Shown: positions 1-7,631 of the stretch, one piece after another
Layout of the letters: every line of letters begins with the position of its first letter
Position numbering within the stretch: the stretch's first letter is position 1
Origin: CAZIKB01 sp964539665
GTDB lineage: Bacteria; Zhuqueibacterota; Zhuqueibacteria; Oceanimicrobiales; Oceanimicrobiaceae
Direction of reading: 5' to 3'
DNA length: 13,815 nucleotides
Assembly (NCBI GenBank): GCA_964539665.1
Contig: CAZIKB010000146.1
Coordinates: 1-13,815 of the forward strand
Program-made: the position numbers and the translations under genes
Notes under the pieces: generated by a model
Told to the model about the DNA's origin: nothing
The model's input: the letters and a program-made list of their open reading frames with translations, nothing else
Databases searched by the model: none

Positions 1-2523
1 ATTCCTATAGTCAGTTGTAATCGGCATGGTTCTTTTTTTTGAATCAAGTGTATTAAAGTAGAGTGAAATATTTTTTGCAACTGAAGGTAATTCATACGCA
101 TTAACTTCGTGCGGCTTGAATCCATCAGCAAGAGCTCCTAAAAAATTATAGCTATCTTTATGTTCATTGCTTTCAGCTATAATCTGAATGCTCCAGAGAT
201 TGAAAGCAGAATTTTGGATTTGTTCAGGAGTGTTTTCATTTAAGCCCGGATCAACGTATAAAACACTATCCGCGTCGCCTTCCACGTAGAGAAAATAGGC
301 TTTCCAAGGCATAAATGCTTTTATGTCTCGCCCCCTTACATTACTATCATCAACAAAATTATTGTAAGAGTTAAGAGGTCGCTCACTACTAAGTTCCAGG
401 TTCTCAGTTTTGACAGGAAAGTTAAAAGGATTACCGATAATGTTCCATCCTGATTGTAAACGGATTTCTCTTCTTTCGTTTAACTTTGCAGTTCTGCCTG
501 GTCCAGCGGTAATTAATTGATTTCCCTCACGAGTTATGAGCCAATATCCTTTTCCTGGCACAAATGCAAAGCGATTATCTTCAGCAAAGTCAACATATTG
601 TTCATTCTCCGCATCCCAATCAACTACTCGATATCTTGATTTATCGTAGAATCCTAAATCATCTAATAATACAGATTTAATTCCCGGATTATCTAAAATT
701 AGTGGTACTGAAATCAACTTGTAACGTTCAGCCTCATTAAGAAGTGTATCTGGTGATTGAATACCATTTTCGCCAATACGTACTTGCACTGTATGAAAAG
801 GAAGTTCCGCCCTGCCTGGAATTCTGGTGATATTTGCCGCATTATCTTCTGCCAGAATATAATAAGCAATCCCTTCTATGTCTGCAAAAGTACTTTCTAT
901 AGTGCCTCTATATAAATTATCCTCGACAGTCGCCATATTTTCAAAAACGAACTCCGATTCACCGCCCCGTCGATAGTGTAAAGTGACTTTCACAATGCCT
1001 GACACGGAGTCAAGGATTTCTGCTTCTATATTAATTTCCGAGCCAGACTTTCGCGGCTCTGTTATGAGTGGTTTCAACTCTACTTTTGGCGGTATGGTAT
1101 CAACCATAAATTTGCGCATGTCTGATGGCTCACTAAAATCAATACCATCCCAGGCGGTAACTCGCCAGTAATAGGTACCATCCTCCAAATTCAGATTCTC
1201 CAGGGAAAAACTAAAATGGATGCTTATATTTTCTCCGGATACAGGTAAGTTGGGGGAAAACCATGCTGCATTTAAGGAAGAGTCAAATGTGTCTGGACTG
1301 GTTAGATTAAAATCTGTTGAAATTTCCACAATGAAATGTAAAGCATCAAATTCAGCATCTGTCGGTGATTGCCATATAAGAACGAAATTGGAATCATTAG
1401 TAATGAAATTATTTTCGGGTTGCTCCAGTATTGACTTTTCTGGCCTACCATTATTATATAGATGTAATCCGTCTCCTCTACTCCCTCCAAATAGAGTTGC
1501 CGGCATGTCAGAAGAAACAGCTAATGCCTGTACATGCGATATGGATGTAGTGCTATTGTTTAGGTTATTCCAGGTTTCACCACCGTCGGTAGTTTTAAAA
1601 GCTCCTTCTTCTGAAGCCGCAAAGATAACTTGATCATTTAACGGATGGACTATCAAATCTTCGATAACCATACTACCTAAGGCAATACGATCCCAGGTTA
1701 TCCCCGCATTTAAACTACGAAATATTCCCTCAAACGTACCTACATAGATGATGTTTGGATTTACATGACTTACGCCTAATGATAATACAGGCTTACCCTC
1801 AATCTCATCTCTTAATAATTCCCACTGGCCGCATTCTAAAGTATTTTCGAATAATCCTGCCGATGAACCTGCCAAAATGTGTCGGGACACAGGAACTGAA
1901 TTGGGAATTAAAAGTGCATTTACAGTATTGTCAGGGTGACTTGTCCCACATAAGGGCCATTCAAGTCCAGAATTGTCAGTTTTATAGATCTTACCATCGG
2001 AATTACCCACAAATATTGTAGATGCGTTGTTTGTCTGATAAACTAATGCTCTTAACGAAGGATTCTCAATCTTTGAATTCGCGCCGTTTCTTACCTTCCA
2101 CGTCGATCCAGCATCAGGACTGAAAATGAATCCAAATTTTGTAGCTGCAAAAACAAATTGATTGCCATCCGTCTTTAGATCTCTTATTTTCTTGACATCT
2201 GATGAAATAGTTGGCAGATTTAAAGATTCTTGCCTGGTTAACAATAAATCAAAACGAATGATACCCTGTGCTTCTGTGCCGACAAAAACATATTCAGGAT
2301 GCGCTGCAATAACAGTAACTGTTGTATCGTGTAGACCGATTTTTCGCCAGCGACCTTCTTCCTCCTGTCCTTTAAGTATAGATATTTTGCCCCACACCAG
2401 TATACAGAGACCGAGTGCACAAAATGTTTTCATCTTAACCGGACTCTTATTAGAATGCAGAATTTCAAAACGCTTTTTAATGAATTTAAAATAAAAATTC
2501 TTGAATTTTACAATTTGCATCAT
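1..2523 (-). CDS. Secreted propeller/Fn3/Ig multidomain surface protein, 3' end outside window
   Basis: The frame is open without a stop for 841 codons to the window edge, so the C-terminus is missing. From the ATG at 2523 the order is: a basic 30-residue stretch, a hydrophobic signal-like segment (about 31-53), and a beta-propeller region (about 60-360) with Asp boxes SPDAGSTW (135-142), a variant ending LEW (181-189), SLNAGITW (270-277) and TTDGGETW (311-318). A Fn3-like module follows (about 380-475, core YYWRVTAWDG), then an Ig-like module (about 476-585), then a module with YKLISVPL (601-608) and GWNIIGNPF (692-700). Asp-box propellers are known from sortilin/BNR and Ycf48-like proteins. 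A role in the envelope or outside the cell is inferred; no catalytic residues are recognised. It is last in the visible operon, 61 bases after the VWA gene. The start is uncertain: Met31 (2433) would give a conventional signal peptide, but neither ATG has a strong Shine-Dalgarno. Confidence 0.85.
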   Translation of the reverse strand, partial: MMQIVKFKNFYFKFIKKRFEILHSNKSPVKMKTFCALGLCILVWGKISILKGQEEEGRWRKIGLHDTTVTVIAAHPEYVFVGTEAQGIIRFDLLLTRQESLNLPTISSDVKKIRDLKTDGNQFVFAATKFGFIFSPDAGSTWKVRNGANSKIENPSLRALVYQTNNASTIFVGNSDGKIYKTDNSGLEWPLCGTSHPDNTVNALLIPNSVPVSRHILAGSSAGLFENTLECGQWELLRDEIEGKPVLSLGVSHVNPNIIYVGTFEGIFRSLNAGITWDRIALGSMVIEDLIVHPLNDQVIFAASEEGAFKTTDGGETWNNLNNSTTSISHVQALAVSSDMPATLFGGSRGDGLHLYNNGRPEKSILEQPENNFITNDSNFVLIWQSPTDAEFDALHFIVEISTDFNLTSPDTFDSSLNAAWFSPNLPVSGENISIHFSFSLENLNLEDGTYYWRVTAWDGIDFSEPSDMRKFMVDTIPPKVELKPLITEPRKSGSEINIEAEILDSVSGIVKVTLHYRRGGESEFVFENMATVEDNLYRGTIESTFADIEGIAYYILAEDNAANITRIPGRAELPFHTVQVRIGENGIQSPDTLLNEAERYKLISVPLILDNPGIKSVLLDDLGFYDKSRYRVVDWDAENEQYVDFAEDNRFAFVPGKGYWLITREGNQLITAGPGRTAKLNERREIRLQSGWNIIGNPFNFPVKTENLELSSERPLNSYNNFVDDSNVRGRDIKAFMPWKAYFLYVEGDADSVLYVDPGLNENTPEQIQNSAFNLWSIQIIAESNEHKDSYNFLGALADGFKPHEVNAYELPSVAKNISLYFNTLDSKKRTMPITTDYRN

Positions 2524-2584
2524 TTTTTCTCACAAACAATCGGTTTTCATAACTATAAAATTTGTGCTTGATCGAAAAGACTAA

Positions 2585-5326
2585 TCACGGAATTATACTT
2601 AAGCTGAAAAGTATCGCCAAATTATGATATAATTCACCATTGTCTTTTGCATCAAAAAGAATATAATCTCTTATTTCTGCTCTTGTAGAAACGCGTTTGC
2701 TAATCGGGTACAATATTTCATATCCTAACATGGCGCCATAATTCTTTACGGAAACATTCAAATCCCTGAAATCCCAATAAGTTGCTCTGGATTTAATAAA
2801 GGATTCGAGCCTGGCAATTTTTAAAACCTTAAAACGGAACCCGCCACTCAGTGCGATATATTCACCAAACTCTCCATTATGGCTCTGTGTTTGACCAATC
2901 AGGGCCTCGGCTTCTACTCTTAAACGTCCCAGAATTTTAACATTTGATTGTATACCGACAATAAGGCCATCATCAAGCAATAAATCAGAATCAAATAACA
3001 TTCTGCCAGCAAAAAGCGAACCGTCAAAATGAGAATAAGATCGTTCAGGCGGTTTAACACGAATACGTCCTACTGGATTATTTCTAACAAAAGCGGTAAC
3101 GATAGGAGCTGGTACTTTCTTATCACTGGTATACTCAATTAGCTGTGAATAAGTACCATCACGATTATCCATGACCGATCCCACAAGAATTGCATTTTTT
3201 GCTTGAAAAGCAAGGTCTTGCGTTCGATATGGACCTAATCGTCTACCAAATTGATCTTTAGGTACAACAAGAACCTCAGCCCTTTGCAGCTTTGTATCAA
3301 AGCAAGCTACTGGTTTAGAACTCATTTTAGTATTTGCAGGAGTTACATTAACGTGTACCCGCTCGGCAATCGTTCTGGTCCTGGCGAATCGTTTATTAGA
3401 GGGTGTAGTACCTTGAGCAATATAACGAAATGTGAAACTGCCTTCATATTCAGTTGAAGAATAACTATTAGTATATTTACCATCGTTTTTAATCTGGTCA
3501 CCGTGAGTGCCGTCATCATATAATTTTATTGTTTCTGATGCAGTTCGAAGTTTGTTTCGCTTTAAATATTGATACACAGAACCGAGATGAACAAGCCTGG
3601 GTGAAAGAGCATCATTTTTCTGATCAGGAATAAATTTAGGAGGAGGGACGGTTGATAGTAATTCTCCAACAGCCTCAACTGGTTTAGTGACCTCCACAAT
3701 TACATCTGCTCCGGCAATTGGAATCGTACTATCTCTTAAATCTGCAAAAAGTTGAATAGCCTGACCCGTACCGTGTGAATTTCGTTCAAACCAAAACTGA
3801 GATTGGATATCAGGATTAACGAAAACAAGTTTTTCAAGTCCCTCCGGTGAAGCGCTGTCGGAACCCTGTTCATCTATATCAATAAAAGACCATTGACCTG
3901 CTAACAAGTTTTCTGATGTGCCGGCTTCTCTTTCCACAATCCAATAAACATTTTTATCGCCACTGCCAGGTTCAGAATAATAACAGTTAATACCAGGTAT
4001 CAGCGGATCAATATTAAAGTCATTTGTCGTTCTGTCCCATGAAAATGTGCTAATATCTGTCCCATTAGTCCCGGCATCTGGATTAAATTCAATTCTAAAA
4101 TCATAAAAATTGGTAGAAGCCCCGGTCCAATTCAGCGCTAAAACTATTTTTTTAGCGTCTATTCCAACTGGAAAATCATCAGTTGAACTCACAGGGATCC
4201 GTTCCAATCCAAGAACGCTCCCCAACACTTCGACAAAAAAAGCCCGCAGAACCAGCTCATCATCTGTAATTCTGTAATCACCATAAGTATCCAGAGCCCA
4301 ATCACGTATTTGCTGAGGTTCGACTTCTTCATCTTTACCTATACCAATCGTGTAAGTAATAATCCCATCACCGGTGAATATACTTGCAGCAGGTCTGTCT
4401 GAACCCGTATTATGTTTTCCATCACTAATTAATAGAATTCTTTTTTGATGATCACTGCTTCCAAATAATTCACGCGATCGCAGAACTCCATCCCAAACTG
4501 GGGTACAGTTTGCTGGTGCTGATTCCAAGGTAGTCTCTAATTGCTCAAAAGCTGGTTGCGCTGAAATGTGCAAAAATGACAACCCTAATTCATCTTCAAA
4601 AGGGCCTTCACACTCTGGAATACTTAGTGGACCCGGGCAATCACATCGAAAAATCACTGCACCTATTTGGTGTGCAATTAAATCATCAGTTGGCTTAGTA
4701 GTTGCCGTAAATAGCTCCGTCATAAATTTGGCTGCGTCACTCAATTTCTCCCATTTGCTTGCCTGATTCATACTTCCAGAGCCGTCCAGACAGAAAACCA
4801 AATCTAAGGGTGTGGGGGTATCTGGTATTACCGCAATAAACTGATTCCCACTACCATTATCAATCCGACCATCCAAAAATTTGCTGGCATCTAAGCCGCT
4901 GCCACCAATCCTCAACATACATTCTTCTTCATAAACAGGATGCGGTAATCCCCCACTTCCACTGGAATTGTGCCGGATGATCAATTCCAGAGTATTTGAC
5001 CCGGCGCTTGTATTTTTTTCTATATTGTGCCATAATGTAGCTGAATTGGTTTCATCATCTCCAAGTGTCACCCAACTTGAACCATCATCAGTAAATTCAA
5101 TGGTAAAACCATCAGGGTCTTGATCCTGTCCTATTAATGTAATAGTGTCTTGAGCGTTATCACCCATATTAAATGTTACGAGAACGGGATTATACTTTGA
5201 AACAAAACACTGAACATCTGTCTCGCAAACTTGACCATTAACAAAGTTAACCTCTAATAAAAATGCAATACTCAAATTTAGAAAAAATAACTTCTTAATG
5301 AATTTGTTCAGGTAAAATAGTTTCAT
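2585..5326 (-). CDS. Secreted VWA-domain protein with C-terminal beta-barrel-like domain
   Basis: This 913-residue protein starts with a signal peptide (about 1-31, ending VNGQ); the ATG is preceded by AGGAGTG at 5332-5338. An N-terminal beta-rich region (about 32-165) precedes a VWA domain (about 174-373). The metal-ion-dependent adhesion site looks complete: D181-G-S183-G-S185, T275 in CTPVWDG and D302 in ISDGKH. Such sites bind a divalent cation and usually mediate protein-protein contact. Beta-rich regions follow (about 390-560), then an Ig-like module with a DDGTHGD...NDGKY motif (about 600-660). The last 150 residues (about 763-913) alternate short polar and hydrophobic strands and end FSLSIIP, as expected for an outer-membrane beta-barrel. 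The VWA domain carries four cysteines (228, 230, 239, 274), probably disulphide-bonded. It sits 26 bases after the membrane-protein gene. VWA is secure; the barrel is inferred from strand pattern alone. Confidence 0.92.
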   Translation of the reverse strand: MKLFYLNKFIKKLFFLNLSIAFLLEVNFVNGQVCETDVQCFVSKYNPVLVTFNMGDNAQDTITLIGQDQDPDGFTIEFTDDGSSWVTLGDDETNSATLWHNIEKNTSAGSNTLELIIRHNSSGSGGLPHPVYEEECMLRIGGSGLDASKFLDGRIDNGSGNQFIAVIPDTPTPLDLVFCLDGSGSMNQASKWEKLSDAAKFMTELFTATTKPTDDLIAHQIGAVIFRCDCPGPLSIPECEGPFEDELGLSFLHISAQPAFEQLETTLESAPANCTPVWDGVLRSRELFGSSDHQKRILLISDGKHNTGSDRPAASIFTGDGIITYTIGIGKDEEVEPQQIRDWALDTYGDYRITDDELVLRAFFVEVLGSVLGLERIPVSSTDDFPVGIDAKKIVLALNWTGASTNFYDFRIEFNPDAGTNGTDISTFSWDRTTNDFNIDPLIPGINCYYSEPGSGDKNVYWIVEREAGTSENLLAGQWSFIDIDEQGSDSASPEGLEKLVFVNPDIQSQFWFERNSHGTGQAIQLFADLRDSTIPIAGADVIVEVTKPVEAVGELLSTVPPPKFIPDQKNDALSPRLVHLGSVYQYLKRNKLRTASETIKLYDDGTHGDQIKNDGKYTNSYSSTEYEGSFTFRYIAQGTTPSNKRFARTRTIAERVHVNVTPANTKMSSKPVACFDTKLQRAEVLVVPKDQFGRRLGPYRTQDLAFQAKNAILVGSVMDNRDGTYSQLIEYTSDKKVPAPIVTAFVRNNPVGRIRVKPPERSYSHFDGSLFAGRMLFDSDLLLDDGLIVGIQSNVKILGRLRVEAEALIGQTQSHNGEFGEYIALSGGFRFKVLKIARLESFIKSRATYWDFRDLNVSVKNYGAMLGYEILYPISKRVSTRAEIRDYILFDAKDNGELYHNLAILFSLSIIP

Positions 5327-5352
5327 TTTTCCACTCCTAATTATTTTTAACG

Positions 5353-6495
5353 TTAAATAGTAACCTTTTCAGACTTCTCGATTTCCTTTTTAGATACTGA
5401 AGCCTGTATTCGTTTCAGGAATGTATATATAAAATGCAACGCGCCAACAAAGTAAACAACCAAAAACCATTGGAATTTTTCATAGATATATTCCAACCAG
5501 GATGGCAGGATTTCTTTCCCGGCAATGTTTTCACGAATCGGTTGAATTTTGCTGAATTTTTCTTTCAAAGACACAATTAAATTGTTCTGATTGTACTCGA
5601 GCTCTTCCAAAATAACCTTATCAGGTTGTAGCTTGAATTCATAACGTTCAGGAAATTCATCTACTTTTTGCAGGTTCGGTTGTTCAACCTTTGCCGAAAT
5701 TGTAGTACTTTTCGTACTCGAAGTGATATCCTTTTGAAGAAAATCAATATTCTCTACCAAAAGGTTTTCAGCCAACACCAACTTGTTGTTTTCATCCGGG
5801 CACAACCTGGCCAGTACTGTACCATTGTTGGCAGTAAATTCAAATTCAATATCATAAGAAAGCTTTGAAGCAGTAATATTTAAAGTGTCTTTTGAATTCA
5901 TTGGAAAATACATATCAATATTGGACTCATCCGTCATAATACAATCATTCAGCACCATAAAAAATTGATCCCCAACAGTAATAAGTCCTGTAATCATGAA
6001 TTGCTTATCTTTCGTAATTTCAGGAAAATTGATTTGCAATTCACCATTTTTTGATAAAACTTCGAAGCGGGAACCAGATGGAGCATAAAGACTTTGCAGT
6101 GATATCGGCTGCTCCTGATTTAGAAAAACAATTGAAGCATTTGGACTGATAGATTGTATTTTCACTTCGCTCCTGTTAGCCATCACTGTGTCGGTGTTTA
6201 CACAAACCATTTTAAAAACTTTAAATTGGCAAGGTGTAAATGATTCTAATCTAAGAGAGTTCAATTTTAGGGGGGCTATTAAAAATTCTACTCCACTCAC
6301 ATCATCATCTTTGTTCAACAAATTGAAGTTAACTTCTTCAGCAGTCACTTTTATTACTGCATCTTGCCGTTTATTAACAAATGTCAGTGCCAATATCCCA
6401 AAAATTGAAATAATCATCAATAAATTGAGAGGCGCTAAAATCAAATTTTTGTAGTATTTCGATTTTATACTTTTTTTTACTTTTCGATTCTTCAT
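5353..6495 (-). CDS. Uncharacterised membrane protein anchored at both ends, large extracytoplasmic domain
   Basis: I do not recognise a family for this 380-residue protein. It has a strongly basic N-terminus (about 1-16, many Lys/Arg), a first transmembrane helix (about 18-40), a domain of about 300 residues predicted to lie outside the cytoplasm and rich in beta-type alternation (about 41-325), a second helix (about 341-361) and a short charged C-terminal tail. Both ends would be cytoplasmic by the positive-inside rule. The domain contains few cysteines (89, 98, 185, 232) and no catalytic motif I can name. Its ATG is 2 bases after the TAG stop of the preceding gene and has no clear Shine-Dalgarno, so translation is probably coupled. 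Position between two secreted proteins suggests an inner-membrane partner or tether for them; this is inference. Confidence 0.85.
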   Translation of the reverse strand: MKNRKVKKSIKSKYYKNLILAPLNLLMIISIFGILALTFVNKRQDAVIKVTAEEVNFNLLNKDDDVSGVEFLIAPLKLNSLRLESFTPCQFKVFKMVCVNTDTVMANRSEVKIQSISPNASIVFLNQEQPISLQSLYAPSGSRFEVLSKNGELQINFPEITKDKQFMITGLITVGDQFFMVLNDCIMTDESNIDMYFPMNSKDTLNITASKLSYDIEFEFTANNGTVLARLCPDENNKLVLAENLLVENIDFLQKDITSSTKSTTISAKVEQPNLQKVDEFPERYEFKLQPDKVILEELEYNQNNLIVSLKEKFSKIQPIRENIAGKEILPSWLEYIYEKFQWFLVVYFVGALHFIYTFLKRIQASVSKKEIEKSEKVTI

Positions 6496-6497
6496 GT

Positions 6498-7262
6498 CTA
6501 TTTTAAGCTAAATTGCCAACAATGATCAAAACGATAAACAAATTTAACTGGAAGAGTAGGATTTCCACTCATATCGTGAAATGATGCTTTAATATTCAAA
6601 ATATAATTTCCAGATGGAATTTTGAAGCCGTTAAAATCCCTGCCATTCCAGTGAATTTCATAAGCTTTATACGCTGAGAGGTTTGGCAGAGACATATTCC
6701 ACACAATCTCTCCAGTTGCGGCATTCACTATTTCCAGTTCAGTGTCCACAACTCGCCTTGCCCAAAATGTTAATTGGTAGCCTTGAATTTCACCATTATA
6801 TGTATCCTGATAAAGAACACAGGGAATGATTATGCGCCTGCCAGGTTTTTTTACTCGAGTCAATGCATATAAATCAGAAATAGGTATTTTCATTTCTGCA
6901 GGAATTTTGGAAGGCCATGCATAAGTTTCATAGCCCGAATCAAATATTTTGTCAGAAACAACCATTTTATAATATTTTCCAGGTTCTCGAACTGTTATTT
7001 CTAATTTTTCACTTTTTTCAAGATGAAAGCCAACCTTAATATTTTTTTCCTCATCATCTGTTGCAATTGCAGGGATTAAACCTCGCATAGATATTAATGA
7101 GAGATTATCACCTGATATTTCTTGTAGACTCGTCAGACCCTCCTCCCGGTCGCCTCGTGGCTGATATTTAAATTTGTCGTTCCTCGGTTGACTAAAGCTC
7201 GAAGTATAAATCAAGACAGTTATAAAAAACAAAAAATATTTAAATCTGACGATTATCATCAT
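6498..7262 (-). CDS. Secreted protein with two FlgD-like Ig domains
   Basis: The gene encodes 254 residues from the ATG at 7262, chosen because AGGAGA lies 4 bases upstream and the protein then begins with a normal signal peptide (about 1-24, ending SSFS). A GTG in frame at 7292 would add ten residues and bury that site. The C-terminal domain (about 165-240) has the FlgD Ig-like pattern: a strand ending EIHWNGRD (202-209), then NGFKIPSGNYI. An earlier segment (about 75-152) looks like a second, diverged copy with ITVREPGKYY and YAWPSKI. In other bacteria such domains occur in the flagellar hook-cap protein and, more widely, as C-terminal modules of secreted proteins in FCB phyla. No flagellar gene is nearby, so a structural envelope role is more likely. 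It is the first gene of the operon. Confidence 0.85.
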   Translation of the reverse strand: MMIIVRFKYFLFFITVLIYTSSFSQPRNDKFKYQPRGDREEGLTSLQEISGDNLSLISMRGLIPAIATDDEEKNIKVGFHLEKSEKLEITVREPGKYYKMVVSDKIFDSGYETYAWPSKIPAEMKIPISDLYALTRVKKPGRRIIIPCVLYQDTYNGEIQGYQLTFWARRVVDTELEIVNAATGEIVWNMSLPNLSAYKAYEIHWNGRDFNGFKIPSGNYILNIKASFHDMSGNPTLPVKFVYRFDHCWQFSLK

Positions 7263-7266
7263 ATTT

Positions 7267-7272
7267 TCTCCT
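7267..7272 (-). promoter_or_regulatory. Ribosome binding site fixing the start of the FlgD-Ig-like gene
   Basis: AGGAGA on the minus strand, separated by 4 bases from ATGATG. It lies inside the reading frame if the GTG at 7292 were used, which favours the ATG at 7262 as the true start. Confidence 0.7.
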
Positions 7273-7433
7273 GTAATGCATGGAAATCGCACATTCGCAA
7301 AAGTACCTGTTTGAGATTCAAAATAAAATCAAACAAATGGTAACCAAAAATCGGGAAAGAGAATGCACCATTTTTTGCTTCTAATATTTAAGAGAATCTA
7401 AAATGATGAATTCTCTCAGAGATTTAGCAAAAA

Positions 7434-7461
7434 AGTATAATTCTCCTGATATTCAACACAA
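7434..7461 (-). promoter_or_regulatory. Possible sigma-70-type promoter of the envelope operon
   Basis: On the minus strand TTGTGT (7456-7461) and TATACT (7434-7439) are separated by 16 bases. The -10 matches the consensus in five of six positions, the -35 in only three. Transcription would begin near 7427, giving a leader of about 165 bases that includes the inverted repeat at 7391-7416. This is a pattern match in AT-rich sequence and may be chance. Confidence 0.2.
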
Positions 7462-7631
7462 TTGAAGGGATGTAGTGAGGGAAAAATGCCGCTTCCATTT
7501 AATAATCTCAAATAGAAACGGCCAAAAAAACTTTGCCGGAAAAAAAGATTTTGCAACCTTGCAGTACATATTTCTGCCACAATTTAAAGAGACATAGAAT
7601 AAAAGGATCTAACGAATTATTGAATTTGAAC

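Larger units (their letters stand above)
7263..7631. other. Non-coding stretch between the amidase gene and the envelope operon
   Basis: This holds 369 bases without a credible gene. It probably carries the operon promoter and leader. Visible structure is limited: a 7-base inverted repeat (AGAGAAT at 7391-7397, ATTCTCT at 7410-7416) and a possible promoter at 7434-7461. No convincing intrinsic terminator for the amidase gene was found; a short GC-containing inverted repeat near 7520-7540 has only four paired bases before a bulge. Confidence 0.6.

Noticed and set aside
2585..5326. MoxR-VWA (Bat-type or Ter-type) system
   Set aside because: No MoxR ATPase, DUF58 or TerD-like gene is next to the VWA gene, and the VWA protein is secreted with a barrel-like end.
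6498..7262. Flagellar hook-cap protein FlgD
   Set aside because: It has a Sec signal peptide, two Ig-like domains, no FlgD N-terminal domain and no flagellar neighbours; only the Ig-like module is shared.
7298..7305. TACTTTTG, a match to the Bacteroidota -7 element TAnnTTTG, upstream of the operon
   Set aside because: The nearest suitable upstream TTTG elements are at spacings of 13 or 24 bases, not about 19-20, and the genome's strong Shine-Dalgarno use does not suggest Bacteroidota.
7403..7465. A 20-codon plus-strand frame starting ATGATG in the 369-base gap
   Set aside because: Only a weak upstream purine stretch, no recognisable product, and length expected by chance in AT-rich DNA.
7510..7545. 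Intrinsic terminator after the downstream amidase
   Set aside because: Only four GC pairs (CGGC/GCCG) form before a bulge, and the T run lies inside the loop rather than after the stem.
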